Assembly (NCBI GenBank): GCA_034408875.1
Contig: JAWXCJ010000256.1
Span: 1-12,589 of the forward strand
Direction of reading: 5' to 3'
DNA: 12,589 nt
DNA from: JANNHK01 sp034408875
GTDB lineage: Bacteria > Actinomycetota > Acidimicrobiia > IMCC26256 > PALSA-610
Within the stretch, counting starts at the first letter, position 1. The number at the start of each line of letters is the position of its first letter. Positions 6,285 to 12,367 of the stretch are shown here, piece after piece. Under the pieces are notes generated by a model. The model worked only from the letters and a program-made list of their open reading frames with translations, was not told where the DNA came from and searched no databases. The translations under genes were made by a program, and so were the position numbers.

Positions 6285-6343
6285 CGGAGTTCCGCTTGCC
6301 GAAGGCCGCTCGAACGTGAGCGGAGGGAGCCATAGTGAATGAC
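6273..6343 (+). repeat. Leader repeat copy 2, upstream of the ArsC gene, with hairpins
   Basis: It begins GTGCGGACGTAGCGGAG (which includes the aat stop codon) and ends GGAGGGAGCCATAGTGAATGAC at the ArsC start. It matches the ends of the leader before the DCC gene (14 of 17 at the first end). Two small hairpins are visible: GCGGA/TCCGC, and CCGCTC/GAGCGG with a GAACGT loop. The second hairpin abuts the ribosome-binding site GGAGGGAG. Confidence 0.55.
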
Positions 6344-6701
6344 TGACAACGACGTGCAGATCTTCCACAACCAGTCGTGCGGCAAGTCGCGCGGTGCACT
6401 CGACATCCTCCGGCAGAACGGCGTCGACCCGGTGATCGTCAAGTACCTCGAGAAGCCGCCGGACAAGGCAACGATCGAACGCATCATCGACGCGATCGAC
6501 GACACGCCCCAGGCGCTTGTGCGTACGAACGACCCGAAGTTCAAGGAAGCCGGCCTCACCAAGGACGACATCACCACCCGTGAGCAGGTGGTCGACGTGC
6601 TGCTGAAGCACCCCGAGGTGATGGAGCGCCCGGTGGTGTTCGTCGGTGACAAGGCCGTGATCGCCCGCCCCTCGGAGCGGGTGATGGAACTCCTGGGATA
6701 A
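6339..6701 (+). CDS. arsC: ArsC family (glutaredoxin-type) arsenate reductase
   Basis: 120 residues, the normal family length. The motif FHNQSCGKSR places the nucleophilic Cys at 14, matching Cys12 of plasmid R773 ArsC. R62, R97 (ERPVVF) and R110 (ARPSERV) match the three arginines that hold arsenate and glutathione intermediates in that enzyme. The predicted reaction is glutathione/glutaredoxin-type reduction of arsenate to arsenite, or another thiol-dependent reduction. No efflux pump or ars regulator lies next to it, and many such chromosomal homologues have no proven arsenic role. The ATG at 6339 has GGAGGGAG 9 nt upstream. The gene follows aat after 54 bp, filled by the leader repeat with its hairpins, so it may be co-transcribed with aat or have its own signal. 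Confidence 0.88.
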   Translation: MTDNDVQIFHNQSCGKSRGALDILRQNGVDPVIVKYLEKPPDKATIERIIDAIDDTPQALVRTNDPKFKEAGLTKDDITTREQVVDVLLKHPEVMERPVVFVGDKAVIARPSERVMELLG

Positions 6702-6739
6702 CCGGGGATTCACCCGTCGCCGGGCGCGCCTCGGCTGCG

Positions 6740-6745
6740 TACGAT
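6740..6745 (+). promoter_or_regulatory. -10-like TACGAT before the DG-repeat gene
   Basis: TACGAT matches TANNNT and lies 26 nt before the ATG at 6772, with a GAGGAG ribosome site (6761-6766) between them. No convincing -35 is seen. Confidence 0.35.
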
Positions 6746-6771
6746 CGCCCCAGACCCACCGAGGAGTGACC

Positions 6772-7401
6772 ATGGCACCGCTGAAGACGGATAAGCCGCG
6801 CGAAGTTGCACGGAACGAGGACGGGATCCTCGTCAGCCGCCACTTCGAGGACGGCTCGACCCGCACGAGCCTCTACCGGCCCGACGGCAGTTCGCAGATC
6901 ACCACGGTGCGGACGAACCCGTCGACGGGTGGTGAGGACAGGTTCGTCCAGAGCTCCGACGGCTCGTCGCAGCGCCAGATCAACAACCCCGACGGCAGCT
7001 CGAGCTTCGTCATCACCGATGCCCAAGGCCGCGAGGACCGCACCGACACCTTCAAAGATGAGAACGGCATCCCGACGCGCCACTCGAAGCGCGCCGACGG
7101 CAGCCTCGAGTCGGAACAGACCTTTACCGACGACAACGGCACGCAGCGCGTCGTCGTCAACCGTTCGGACGGCTTCCAGCAGGTCACCGAGATTGCGAAG
7201 GGAACGAACGATAAGGGCGAAGAGGTCGTGAGCGAGGTCACGCTCGACGGCACCGGCGCGCTCGTCGTGCGCAAGGACTTCACCACGCATCCCGATGGCA
7301 GTACGACGTCGACCTTGCGCGACGGCCCGGATGCCGGCCACGTCGTCGAGACGACCACCACGAGAACGTTGCCCGATGGCGCAATCCGAGTGCACGTATA
7401 A
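6772..7401 (+). CDS. DG-repeat protein, N-terminal fragment ending at premature TAA
   Basis: 209 residues to a TAA at 7399-7401. The sequence is built of short beta-hairpin-like repeats turning at Asp-Gly: FEDGST, RPDGSS, SSDGSS, NPDGSS, RADGSL, RSDGFQ, HPDGST, LPDGAI, roughly 10-30 residues apart. Between the turns it is Thr, Val, Arg and Gln rich. The look is that of YD/RHS-like or other beta-solenoid repeats, but I cannot name a family. There is no signal peptide and no membrane segment. The ATG at 6772 has GAGGAG 5 nt upstream, better than the GTG at 6766. The same frame continues beyond the TAA with the same repeats and the same high third-position GC, so this is most likely the front part of one 528-codon gene (6772-8355) that has been interrupted, or is read through. 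Confidence 0.7.
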   Translation: MAPLKTDKPREVARNEDGILVSRHFEDGSTRTSLYRPDGSSQITTVRTNPSTGGEDRFVQSSDGSSQRQINNPDGSSSFVITDAQGREDRTDTFKDENGIPTRHSKRADGSLESEQTFTDDNGTQRVVVNRSDGFQQVTEIAKGTNDKGEEVVSEVTLDGTGALVVRKDFTTHPDGSTTSTLRDGPDAGHVVETTTTRTLPDGAIRVHV

Positions 7402-8355
7402 CGCGCCGACGGCACGGACGAGACCCTCCTGCGCCGGGAGTACAAGACGGCCGACGGCAAACAGGTCGTCGAAGTGCAGCATGACGACCGGGTCGAGTTC
7501 GAGACGACGGGCCCGGGCATCCATTCGCGGACGACCAAGTTCGAAGACGGGACGTAGGAGGCGAAGGACTCGGTCACGCAGCCCGACGGCACGATCGTGC
7601 ACACGACGACAAACCGCGGCGGCACGTTCGAGACGACGACGCAGGACGCGCCCGTAGACGGGCAGCCGATGCTCATCGTGACGACGCGCACCGACGGGAC
7701 CCGCATCGAGCAGACGCTCGACGACGAACGCATGGTGACGACGACCTTCCATCCCAAGGGTGACACGACGGTACGGCGCCAAGACTTCGACGGCGCGGGC
7801 AGTGTCGTGGACCAGGACGCCAACGGGAATCAGGTCGGGCCCCTACTCGTGATCGACGGCGAACCGCTCGAACCCCGCAGCTCGCTCTCGGGCGATCAGT
7901 CCGACCGCGAGGACATTCCGGTGGGCAGCCTGGTGGCGCCGAGCGACGTCGCGCCCGCGACGAGCGAGACTCAGCCCGAAACGCCGCCCGCAGCGACGGT
8001 TGAAACGAAGGACCCGGCAGAGGACGATCTCGACCCGGTCTCGGCGCCTACTCCGGCCGTTCTCGATGACGATTTCGACCCGGTGGCGCCCGTGATCATG
8101 CAACAGACGTCTGACAACCCGCCGATCGAAGTCGACCCCGTCACGGCGGTCGACCCCGTCACGGCGGTCGACCCCGCGGCGCCCGCGCAACCCGACGAGA
8201 ACGCGCCGCTCATCGAGATCGACGAGCAGGGCAACATCGAAGTCGACGACTTTGCCGAGAACGTCAACTTCGCGTACACCGTGACCGAGACAGAAGGCGG
8301 CGGCGAGATCGGCCCCGACCCCGACGTGCCGACCGACACCATGGAGTCGTTCTGA
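7402..8355 (+). pseudogene. DG-repeat protein, in-frame remainder after premature stops
   Basis: It is in the same reading frame as 6772-7401. After the TAA (codon 210) coding resumes at once with RADGTDETLLRREYKTADGK. A second stop, TAG at 7555-7557 (codon 262), falls in FEDGT-stop-EAKDSVTQPDGTI. It then runs open to TGA at 8353-8355. Repeats continue (TRTDGTRIEQ, FHPKGDTTVRRQDFDGAG) to about codon 365. They are followed by an acidic, Pro-rich tail with SETQPETPPAATVETKDPAEDD and the repeat VDPVTA. The stretch between the stops keeps about 90 percent G or C at codon third positions, so loss is recent or the stops are tolerated. No ribosome site supports a separate start; a GTG at 7597 gives the longest downstream frame. 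TAA and TAG both end other genes here, so codon reassignment is unlikely. Confidence 0.6.
8131..8176 (+). repeat. 18-bp tandem repeat (about 2.5 copies)
   Basis: GTCGACCCCGTCACGGCG at 8131-8148 is repeated exactly at 8149-8166, and a third copy begins at 8167-8176. In frame it encodes VDPVTA-VDPVTA-VDPAA in the acidic tail of the DG-repeat protein, so it changes length without changing frame. Confidence 0.8.
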
Positions 8356-8366
8356 CGACCGTTCTG

Positions 8367-8372
8367 TAGCCT
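8367..8372 (+). promoter_or_regulatory. -10-like TAGCCT, 7 nt before the second acyl-CoA dehydrogenase
   Basis: TAGCCT matches TANNNT. Seven nt (GCGGGAC) then lead to the ATG at 8380, and there is no good ribosome site. This predicts a leaderless transcript starting just after the DG-repeat gene. Confidence 0.4.
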
Positions 8373-8379
8373 GCGGGAC

Positions 8380-9630
8380 ATGGCGGAACTCACTGCGGAA
8401 GACGTGCGGGCCGAGGTCAAGGCCTGGCTCGAGGAGAACTGGAACCCCGAGCTGACGGTGGGCGAGTGGTGGGACATCCTCGCCCGCTCCGGGTACGCGG
8501 CACCGACCTTCCCCGAAGACGCGTGGGGCAAGGGCTGGTCGCGCCAACTCGCCAACGTGGTGAGCGAGGCGATCGCCGAACACGGCGCGGTCGGCCCGCC
8601 CGCGGGTCTGGGCTACCTGCTCGCGGCACCCACGATCGCGACGCACGGGAACGAAAAGCAGAAGCAAGAGGACCTGCTCAACATCCTCAACGGCACCGAC
8701 GCGTGGTGTCAGTTGTTCTCCGAGCCCGGCGCCGGTTCCGACCTGGCCAGCTTGCAGACCAAGGCCGTCAAAGACGGCGACGAGTGGCTCATCACGGGCC
8801 AGAAGGTGTGGACGTCGACCGCGCAGCTGTCGAACCTCGGCATGCTCATCGCCCGTACCGACGTGGAGCTGCCGAAGCACAAGGGCATCACGTACTTCAA
8901 GTTCGACATGACGCAACCCGGCGTCGAGATCCGGCCCCTGCGGGAGATGACCGGCCGCGCGTTGTTCAACGAAGTGTTCATCGACAACGCGCGGGTGAGC
9001 AACGACGACATCATCGGGGGGCTCAACAACGGTTGGGCCGTCACCAACACCACGCTCATGGCCGAACGCGCCGGTCTCGGCACGGGCGGCAGCGGCGCCG
9101 CGGGCAACGCGTTCCCGGGTTCGCTCGCGCAGCAGCTCGGCAACCGCGTCGGCGACCATGTGGGCCAGATCCGCACCGGCGGAACGGGCGGCGGCGGGCG
9201 CGGTGCCGCGCAGCGCATCATCGACCTCGCGCGCGAGGCCGGGAAGAGCGACGACAAGAACATCCGCCAGAAGCTCGCGAAGCTGTACACGATGCAGGAA
9301 ATCGGACGGATGTCGATGTTGCGCATGAAGTCGAAGCGCGGCGTCACCGGCGGCGAGGCGAACATCGCCAAGTTGATGATGAGCGACATCCTGCGCTTGC
9401 AGCGCGAGGTCGGCAACGAGATCCTCGGGCCGTTCGGCATGGTGATGGGCCAGGACACGCCCGGCCACGGCATGGTGCAGGAGATCACGCTGTTCTCGCC
9501 CGGCCCGTCGATCTACGGCGGCACCGACCAGGTGCAGCGCAACATCATCGGCGAACGCGTGCTCGGTCTGCCGAAAGAACCGGGACCGGCGAAGGAAACG
9601 CCGTTCCGCGAGCTCGCCGTCAGCCGGTAG
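8380..9630 (+). CDS. Acyl-CoA dehydrogenase (steroid/FadE-type subgroup)
   Basis: 416 residues. It has the FAD/substrate signature CQLFSEPGAGSDLASLQT (110-127), the middle domain with WLITGQKVWTSTAQ, and the C-terminal signature IYGGTDQVQRNIIGERVLGLP (378-397). IYGGTDQ.QRNII is common in actinobacterial FadE enzymes that act on cholesterol side-chain or branched acyl-CoAs, some of which work as two-subunit pairs. No adjacent partner dehydrogenase is seen. The YEGT Glu is Gly here, while E229 in LMAERAG lies where isovaleryl-type enzymes carry their base. The glycine-rich insert at about 232-275 (GTGGSGAAG, RTGGTGGGGRG) is unusually long. The ATG at 8380 is leaderless by position. The gene is followed 13 bp after its stop by the small cysteine-containing ORF and then alaX, possibly one transcript. 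The substrate is inference. Confidence 0.93.
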   Translation: MAELTAEDVRAEVKAWLEENWNPELTVGEWWDILARSGYAAPTFPEDAWGKGWSRQLANVVSEAIAEHGAVGPPAGLGYLLAAPTIATHGNEKQKQEDLLNILNGTDAWCQLFSEPGAGSDLASLQTKAVKDGDEWLITGQKVWTSTAQLSNLGMLIARTDVELPKHKGITYFKFDMTQPGVEIRPLREMTGRALFNEVFIDNARVSNDDIIGGLNNGWAVTNTTLMAERAGLGTGGSGAAGNAFPGSLAQQLGNRVGDHVGQIRTGGTGGGGRGAAQRIIDLAREAGKSDDKNIRQKLAKLYTMQEIGRMSMLRMKSKRGVTGGEANIAKLMMSDILRLQREVGNEILGPFGMVMGQDTPGHGMVQEITLFSPGPSIYGGTDQVQRNIIGERVLGLPKEPGPAKETPFRELAVSR

Positions 9631-9681
9631 CCGGCGGGCAGTGATGTACGACGGGGTCGAACTGACATCGAAGGTCGCGGG

Positions 9682-9933
9682 TTGTTCTACGGCGCCGCGC
9701 CGTTGGGCGCCGACCGCGACGCGACACGGGAAGACTGCGACGAAATCGGCGGCAACTTGATAGAGCAGACGCAGTACCTCGCGCACGTGTGGGTCGTGCT
9801 CGGTTTCGAGTCGCCCGAAGGTGTGTTCGCGCACGTGAGTTCGGCGATCACGTGCCCCGACGGCACGTACTACACGATTCCCGACTTGGCGCAGGTCGGC
9901 GACCGCAAGAGCGTCTGCCGCGACGCCGCGTGA
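9682..9933 (+). CDS. Small uncharacterised ORF, probably 5'-frameshifted
   Basis: The open frame encodes LFYGAAPLGADRDATRED, then GGNLIEQTQYLAHVWVVLGF, VSSAITCPDGTYYTIPDL and a short Cys-containing tail. I do not recognise the family. The only start in frame is a poor TTG at 9682 without a ribosome site. The frame just upstream, from GTG/ATG at 9641/9644, gives MYDGVELTSKVAG. Joining the two needs one extra T in GGGTTG (near 9680) and would give a continuous protein of about 96 residues. The sequence quality and the GTGA overlap with alaX (stop 9931-9933, start 9930) argue that it is a real gene translated with its neighbour. Either a 1-nt deletion has broken it, or it starts at TTG. Confidence 0.5.
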   Translation: MFYGAAPLGADRDATREDCDEIGGNLIEQTQYLAHVWVVLGFESPEGVFAHVSSAITCPDGTYYTIPDLAQVGDRKSVCRDAA

Positions 9934-10631
9934 CCGAGCTCGTCTACCTCAACGACGCGTACCTGCGCGAGTTCACCGCGACGGTCACGGCGGTCGACGA
10001 GTCGCGCGTCGCGCTCGACCGCACCGGGTTCTACGCGACCGGGGGAGGCCAGCCGCACGACACCGGCACCCTTGCGGGGTTGGCGGTCGTCGACGTGCGC
10101 AAGGAGGGCGAGACTGTCTGGCACACGGTCGAAGGAACGCCGCCGGCAGTCGGTGCCGTGGTCGACGGCGTGGTCGACTGGGACCGGCGCCACCGGCTGA
10201 TGCGCACGCACTCGGCGATGCACGTGTTGTGCGGTGTCATCTGGAACGAGTGGGGCAAGGCCGTCACCGGCGGCAACATGGAGCCGCTCGAAGCACGTAT
10301 GGACTTCGAGTTCGACCCGCTTCCCGAAGGCTTCGCCGCGCGCGTGCAGGACTTGGTGAACGCGGAGATCGCGGCCGACCGTCCCATCGAGGTGACGTTC
10401 CTCCCGCGGGGGACGGCGCTGGCCGACGAGGATCTCATCCGCACGAAGGTCAACATGATCCCCAAGTCGGTGCAGGAGATCCGCGTCGTCGACATCGTTG
10501 GCTTGGACAAGCAAGCCGACGGCGGCACCCACGTCCACTCGACGGGAGAGATCGGCCGCTTCGAAGTCGTGAAGACCGAAAGCAAGGGCAAAGGCAACAA
10601 GCGCCTGCGGGTCAAAGTCCACGACGCGTGA
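9930..10631 (+). CDS. alaX: Alanyl-tRNA editing protein (AlaX type)
   Basis: 233 residues from a GTG that overlaps the previous stop codon (GTGA). AlaX proteins are free-standing relatives of the AlaRS editing domain and hydrolyse Ser- or Gly-tRNA-Ala in trans. Visible marks: the beta-barrel motif RTGFYATGGGQPHDTGTL (31-48), the zinc-site HxxxH in THSAMH (H94, H98), and the C-terminal SAD-like part with VVDIVGLDKQADGGTHVHST (186-205) and KTESKGKGNKRLRVKV. The third zinc ligand of AlaRS, the Cys in CGGTH, is Asp197 here, with H201 retained; I believe DGGTH occurs in a bacterial AlaX subgroup, but this should be checked. No alaS catalytic domain is attached. A hairpin begins 9 bp after its stop. 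Confidence 0.92.
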   Translation: MTELVYLNDAYLREFTATVTAVDESRVALDRTGFYATGGGQPHDTGTLAGLAVVDVRKEGETVWHTVEGTPPAVGAVVDGVVDWDRRHRLMRTHSAMHVLCGVIWNEWGKAVTGGNMEPLEARMDFEFDPLPEGFAARVQDLVNAEIAADRPIEVTFLPRGTALADEDLIRTKVNMIPKSVQEIRVVDIVGLDKQADGGTHVHSTGEIGRFEVVKTESKGKGNKRLRVKVHDA

Positions 10632-10640
10632 GGGCGGCCC

Positions 10641-10689
10641 GTTCATTCCCTACCCAGCCACCGTTTCGGTAGGTCAGTAGGGAATGAAC
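10641..10689. terminator. Palindrome GTTCATTCCCTAC / GTAGGGAATGAAC after alaX
   Basis: Perfect 13-bp arms at 10641-10653 and 10677-10689 with a 23-nt loop, starting 9 bp after the alaX stop. A second inverted pair, GTAGGTCAG (10669-10677) and CTGACCTAC (10717-10725), gives an alternative fold. The likely role is transcription termination. The arms resemble those of the palindrome at 10888-10938. Confidence 0.65.
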
Positions 10690-10886
10690 AAACGGACGGG
10701 ATCAGCATCCATGGTGCTGACCTACTGGACCGGTGGGCGGGCGCACGGTGGTTCGGAGCGAGGCGATGCGCGTCGAGTTCGATGACGACGACGTCACGGT
10801 CTTCGGCTAGGAAGTTTGCGAGGCGGTTGACACGAGCCGACGAGCGGTTCGACCTCGTGCGCGCCGAGTGGGTGCAGCACGCGTGA
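10690..10886 (+). other. Gene-poor spacer between two related palindromes, possible eroded ORF
   Basis: No intact gene is seen here. Three short coding-looking pieces lie in three different plus frames: MVLTYWTGGRAHGG (from 10711), MRVEFDDDDVTVFG (from 10766, stop at 10808) and LTRADERFDLVRAEWVQHA with stop at 10884-10886. The last stop is immediately followed by the second palindrome, just as alaX is followed by the first, which fits a decayed short gene with its terminator. I cannot name it. Confidence 0.3.
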
Positions 10887-10887
10887 T

Positions 10888-10938
10888 CGTTCATTTACTA
10901 CCTCACCCCCTTATAGGTGGGAAGGTAGTAAATGAACG
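10888..10938. terminator. Palindrome CGTTCATTTACTACCT and its complement
   Basis: Perfect 16-bp arms at 10888-10903 and 10923-10938. The loop contains a further CACC/GGTG pair (10904-10907, 10916-10919). It is related to the palindrome after alaX: GTTCATT and CTAC are shared, 11 of 13 arm positions. Probably a terminator. Beyond it, 10939-11020 holds nothing I can assign. Confidence 0.6.
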
Positions 10939-11020
10939 GTGGTGCCGTTTCGAAGTCGCGAGGCATCAACACTTCGGCGTTGCGGCTGCGGTGGAGCGCA
11001 GGCCACGCGCCCCCCGCGGG

Positions 11021-11272
11021 CTACGGCGTGACGGTGCGGGCGAGGATGCCGAGGGTTGCGCGGAGGGCGCTCTCGGGCACGACGGGAAAGATGTTTGCCT
11101 CTCGCCACTGCGGGTCGATCTTCGACCAGTCGTAGTACGAGGTGACGAGCGTTCCGTCGTCGGTCGGTTCGAGTCGGTAGCCGTAGGTGTGGCCGATCGG
11201 CGGGCGGACGACGCCGACGACGGTCCATGCGATCTCGCGGTCGGGAACGAACGTCGTGATCGAGACGGTCAC
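11021..11272 (-). pseudogene. SRPBCC-family protein, C-terminal half only (83 aa)
   Basis: The sequence FVPDREIAWTVVGVVRPPIG, then HTYGYRLEPTDDGTLVTSYYDWSK and ALRATLGILARTV is the second half of a START-like (SRPBCC, polyketide cyclase/lipid-binding) domain: the last beta strands and the long C-terminal helix. The family is normally about 140-150 residues, and the N-terminal strands and helices are missing. A stop codon lies in frame 15 bp upstream of the GTG at 11272, and the SDR gene with its promoter occupies the space where the front half should be. A weak AGGA could still allow translation of the fragment, but it is unlikely to form the ligand cavity. It was probably truncated when the SDR region was joined next to it. 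Confidence 0.6.
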
Positions 11273-11312
11273 GTCGTCATCCTGTCACTGGGTTGTTCGG
11301 CGTGATTGGGCA

Positions 11313-11318
11313 TACGGT
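11313..11318 (+). promoter_or_regulatory. -10-like TACGGT, 7 nt before the SDR start
   Basis: TACGGT matches TANNNT and is followed by GTCGCCC and the ATG at 11326. There is no ribosome site, so the SDR transcript is probably leaderless. No clear -35 is seen. Confidence 0.4.
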
Positions 11319-11325
11319 GTCGCCC

Positions 11326-12081
11326 ATGACGAAGACCGTAGTTATCACCGGTGCCGGTTCCGGGTTCGGCAAGGGCGTGAGCCTGGCGTTGGCGGAGCGC
11401 GGGCATCACGTCATCGCGACCACCGAGACCGACGAGCAGGGCGCGGCGTTGCGGGCCGAGGCGCCGCAGCTCACAGTCGAGAAGCTCGACATCACGACGA
11501 GCGATGTGCGGAAGGCCGCGGGCTGGGACATCGACGTCCTCATCAACAACGCCGGTGCGGGTCAGACGGGTCCGATGGCCGACGTCCCGATCGACCGGGT
11601 GCGGCACCTGTTCGAGGTCAACGTGTTCGGCACGCTCGCGATGACGCAAGCGGTGTTGCCCCGCATGGTCGCGAAGGGTTCGGGCCGGGTCATCATCGTG
11701 TCGTCGATCGCGGGCGTCATGTCGGGTCCGGCGTTCGGTCCGTACTCGATGACCAAGCACGCGCTGGAAGCGATGGGCAAGGCGATGCGCGTCGAGTTGG
11801 CGCAGCAGGGCATCGACGTCACGCTGCTGAACCCGGGTCCGTACCTCACTGGCTTCAACGACCGCATGGCCGACTCGATGTGGGAGTGGTTCGGCGACAG
11901 TTCACTCAACGCGCCCGCGGCCCCGTTGTTCCAGATGATGCGCGAGATGGTCACGGGCGGGCAGATGGACCCGGCCGAGGTCGTCACGCGCATGGTCGAA
12001 CTCACCGAGGCCGAGACGACGACCGAGAACAACTTCGTACCGCCCGAAATTCTGGCGCAGATGGGCGCGGCACTCGGGTAA
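11326..12081 (+). CDS. Short-chain dehydrogenase/reductase (SDR, classical)
   Basis: 251 residues, the usual length of classical SDRs. The N-terminal Rossmann motif TGAGSGFG (8-15) binds NAD(P). LDIT at 54-57 is the adenine-contact region, NNAGAG at 74-79 the structural motif, and N99, S127 (VSSIAG), Y140 and K144 (YSMTK) form the catalytic tetrad. LNPGPYLTGFNDRM follows as the nicotinamide/substrate loop. It would oxidise or reduce a hydroxyl/carbonyl substrate in the cytoplasm. Thr32-Thr33-Glu34 after the second beta strand does not settle NAD versus NADP. An in-frame GTG at 11293 exists, but the Rossmann fold begins right after the ATG at 11326. It is divergent from the truncated SRPBCC gene and is followed by a hairpin. 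The substrate is unknown. Confidence 0.93.
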   Translation: MTKTVVITGAGSGFGKGVSLALAERGHHVIATTETDEQGAALRAEAPQLTVEKLDITTSDVRKAAGWDIDVLINNAGAGQTGPMADVPIDRVRHLFEVNVFGTLAMTQAVLPRMVAKGSGRVIIVSSIAGVMSGPAFGPYSMTKHALEAMGKAMRVELAQQGIDVTLLNPGPYLTGFNDRMADSMWEWFGDSSLNAPAAPLFQMMREMVTGGQMDPAEVVTRMVELTEAETTTENNFVPPEILAQMGAALG

Positions 12082-12127
12082 GCCATTCCCCATACATGGG
12101 CGACGACGAGCGCGGGCTCGACGCCGA

Positions 12128-12168
12128 CCGGGCGACTATCGATAGCGAACCGGGATAGCGTCGCCCGG
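12128..12168 (+). terminator. Hairpin after the SDR gene
   Basis: CCGGGCGAC (12128-12136) and GTCGCCCGG (12160-12168) pair perfectly. The stem continues with TATC/GATA after a 2-nt bulge. It lies 46 bp after the SDR stop and has no T-tract. Probable terminator. Confidence 0.5.
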
Positions 12169-12191
12169 CTCGACGTCGTTTGCCGGGAGGA

Positions 12192-12281
12192 ATGCCCAGG
12201 GCGCGCGGTAGGCGGGGTGCGCTCCTGGTCGTGTTCGCCGCACTCGTGTTGGTCGTCGCTACTCCGACGCCCGAAGGCTGA
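12192..12281 (+). CDS. Possible 29-residue single-span membrane peptide
   Basis: The short frame reads MPRARGRRGALLVVFAALVLVVATPTPEG: a basic N-terminus of nine residues followed by a 14-residue hydrophobic helix and a short tail. This is the shape of a small membrane protein inserted N-in or of a signal anchor. A purine-rich GGGAGG (12185-12190) lies directly before the ATG, closer than ideal, and TAGCGT at 12156-12161 could serve as a -10. It is too short to test by composition. It may instead be chance or the remnant of a longer secreted protein. Nothing else is seen in the 286 bp between the SDR and the zinc-ribbon gene apart from the hairpin. Confidence 0.3.
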   Translation: MPRARGRRGALLVVFAALVLVVATPTPEG

Positions 12282-12367
12282 GGCCACGGGTCGCCTGTGA
12301 CCTTCGACTCTGTCAGTGCGTGGGCATCGGCGCGAACCTGAGGTGGCAACCTTGGAAGGAGGCCGCG

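Noticed and set aside
6571..7782. 403-residue minus-strand open frame
   Set aside because: Antisense shadow of the ArsC and DG-repeat genes, with no recognisable domain or ribosome site.
8131..8176. Tandem repeat considered as a CRISPR-like array
   Set aside because: The 18-bp units are directly adjacent without spacers and encode an in-frame VDPVTA peptide repeat.
6772..8355. Stop-codon reassignment as explanation of the interrupted gene
   Set aside because: TAA, TAG and TGA all end other well-defined genes here (for example arsC, the first acyl-CoA dehydrogenase and alaX), so a changed genetic code is not supported.
7843..9834. 663-residue minus-strand open frame
   Set aside because: It is a mirror of the DG-repeat tail and the second acyl-CoA dehydrogenase. 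The residues are Arg/Val/Asp/His-rich without motifs, as expected from antisense high-GC coding DNA.
10868..11305. 145-residue plus-strand frame through the second palindrome
   Set aside because: It runs through the hairpin and antisense to the SRPBCC fragment, with no motif or ribosome site.
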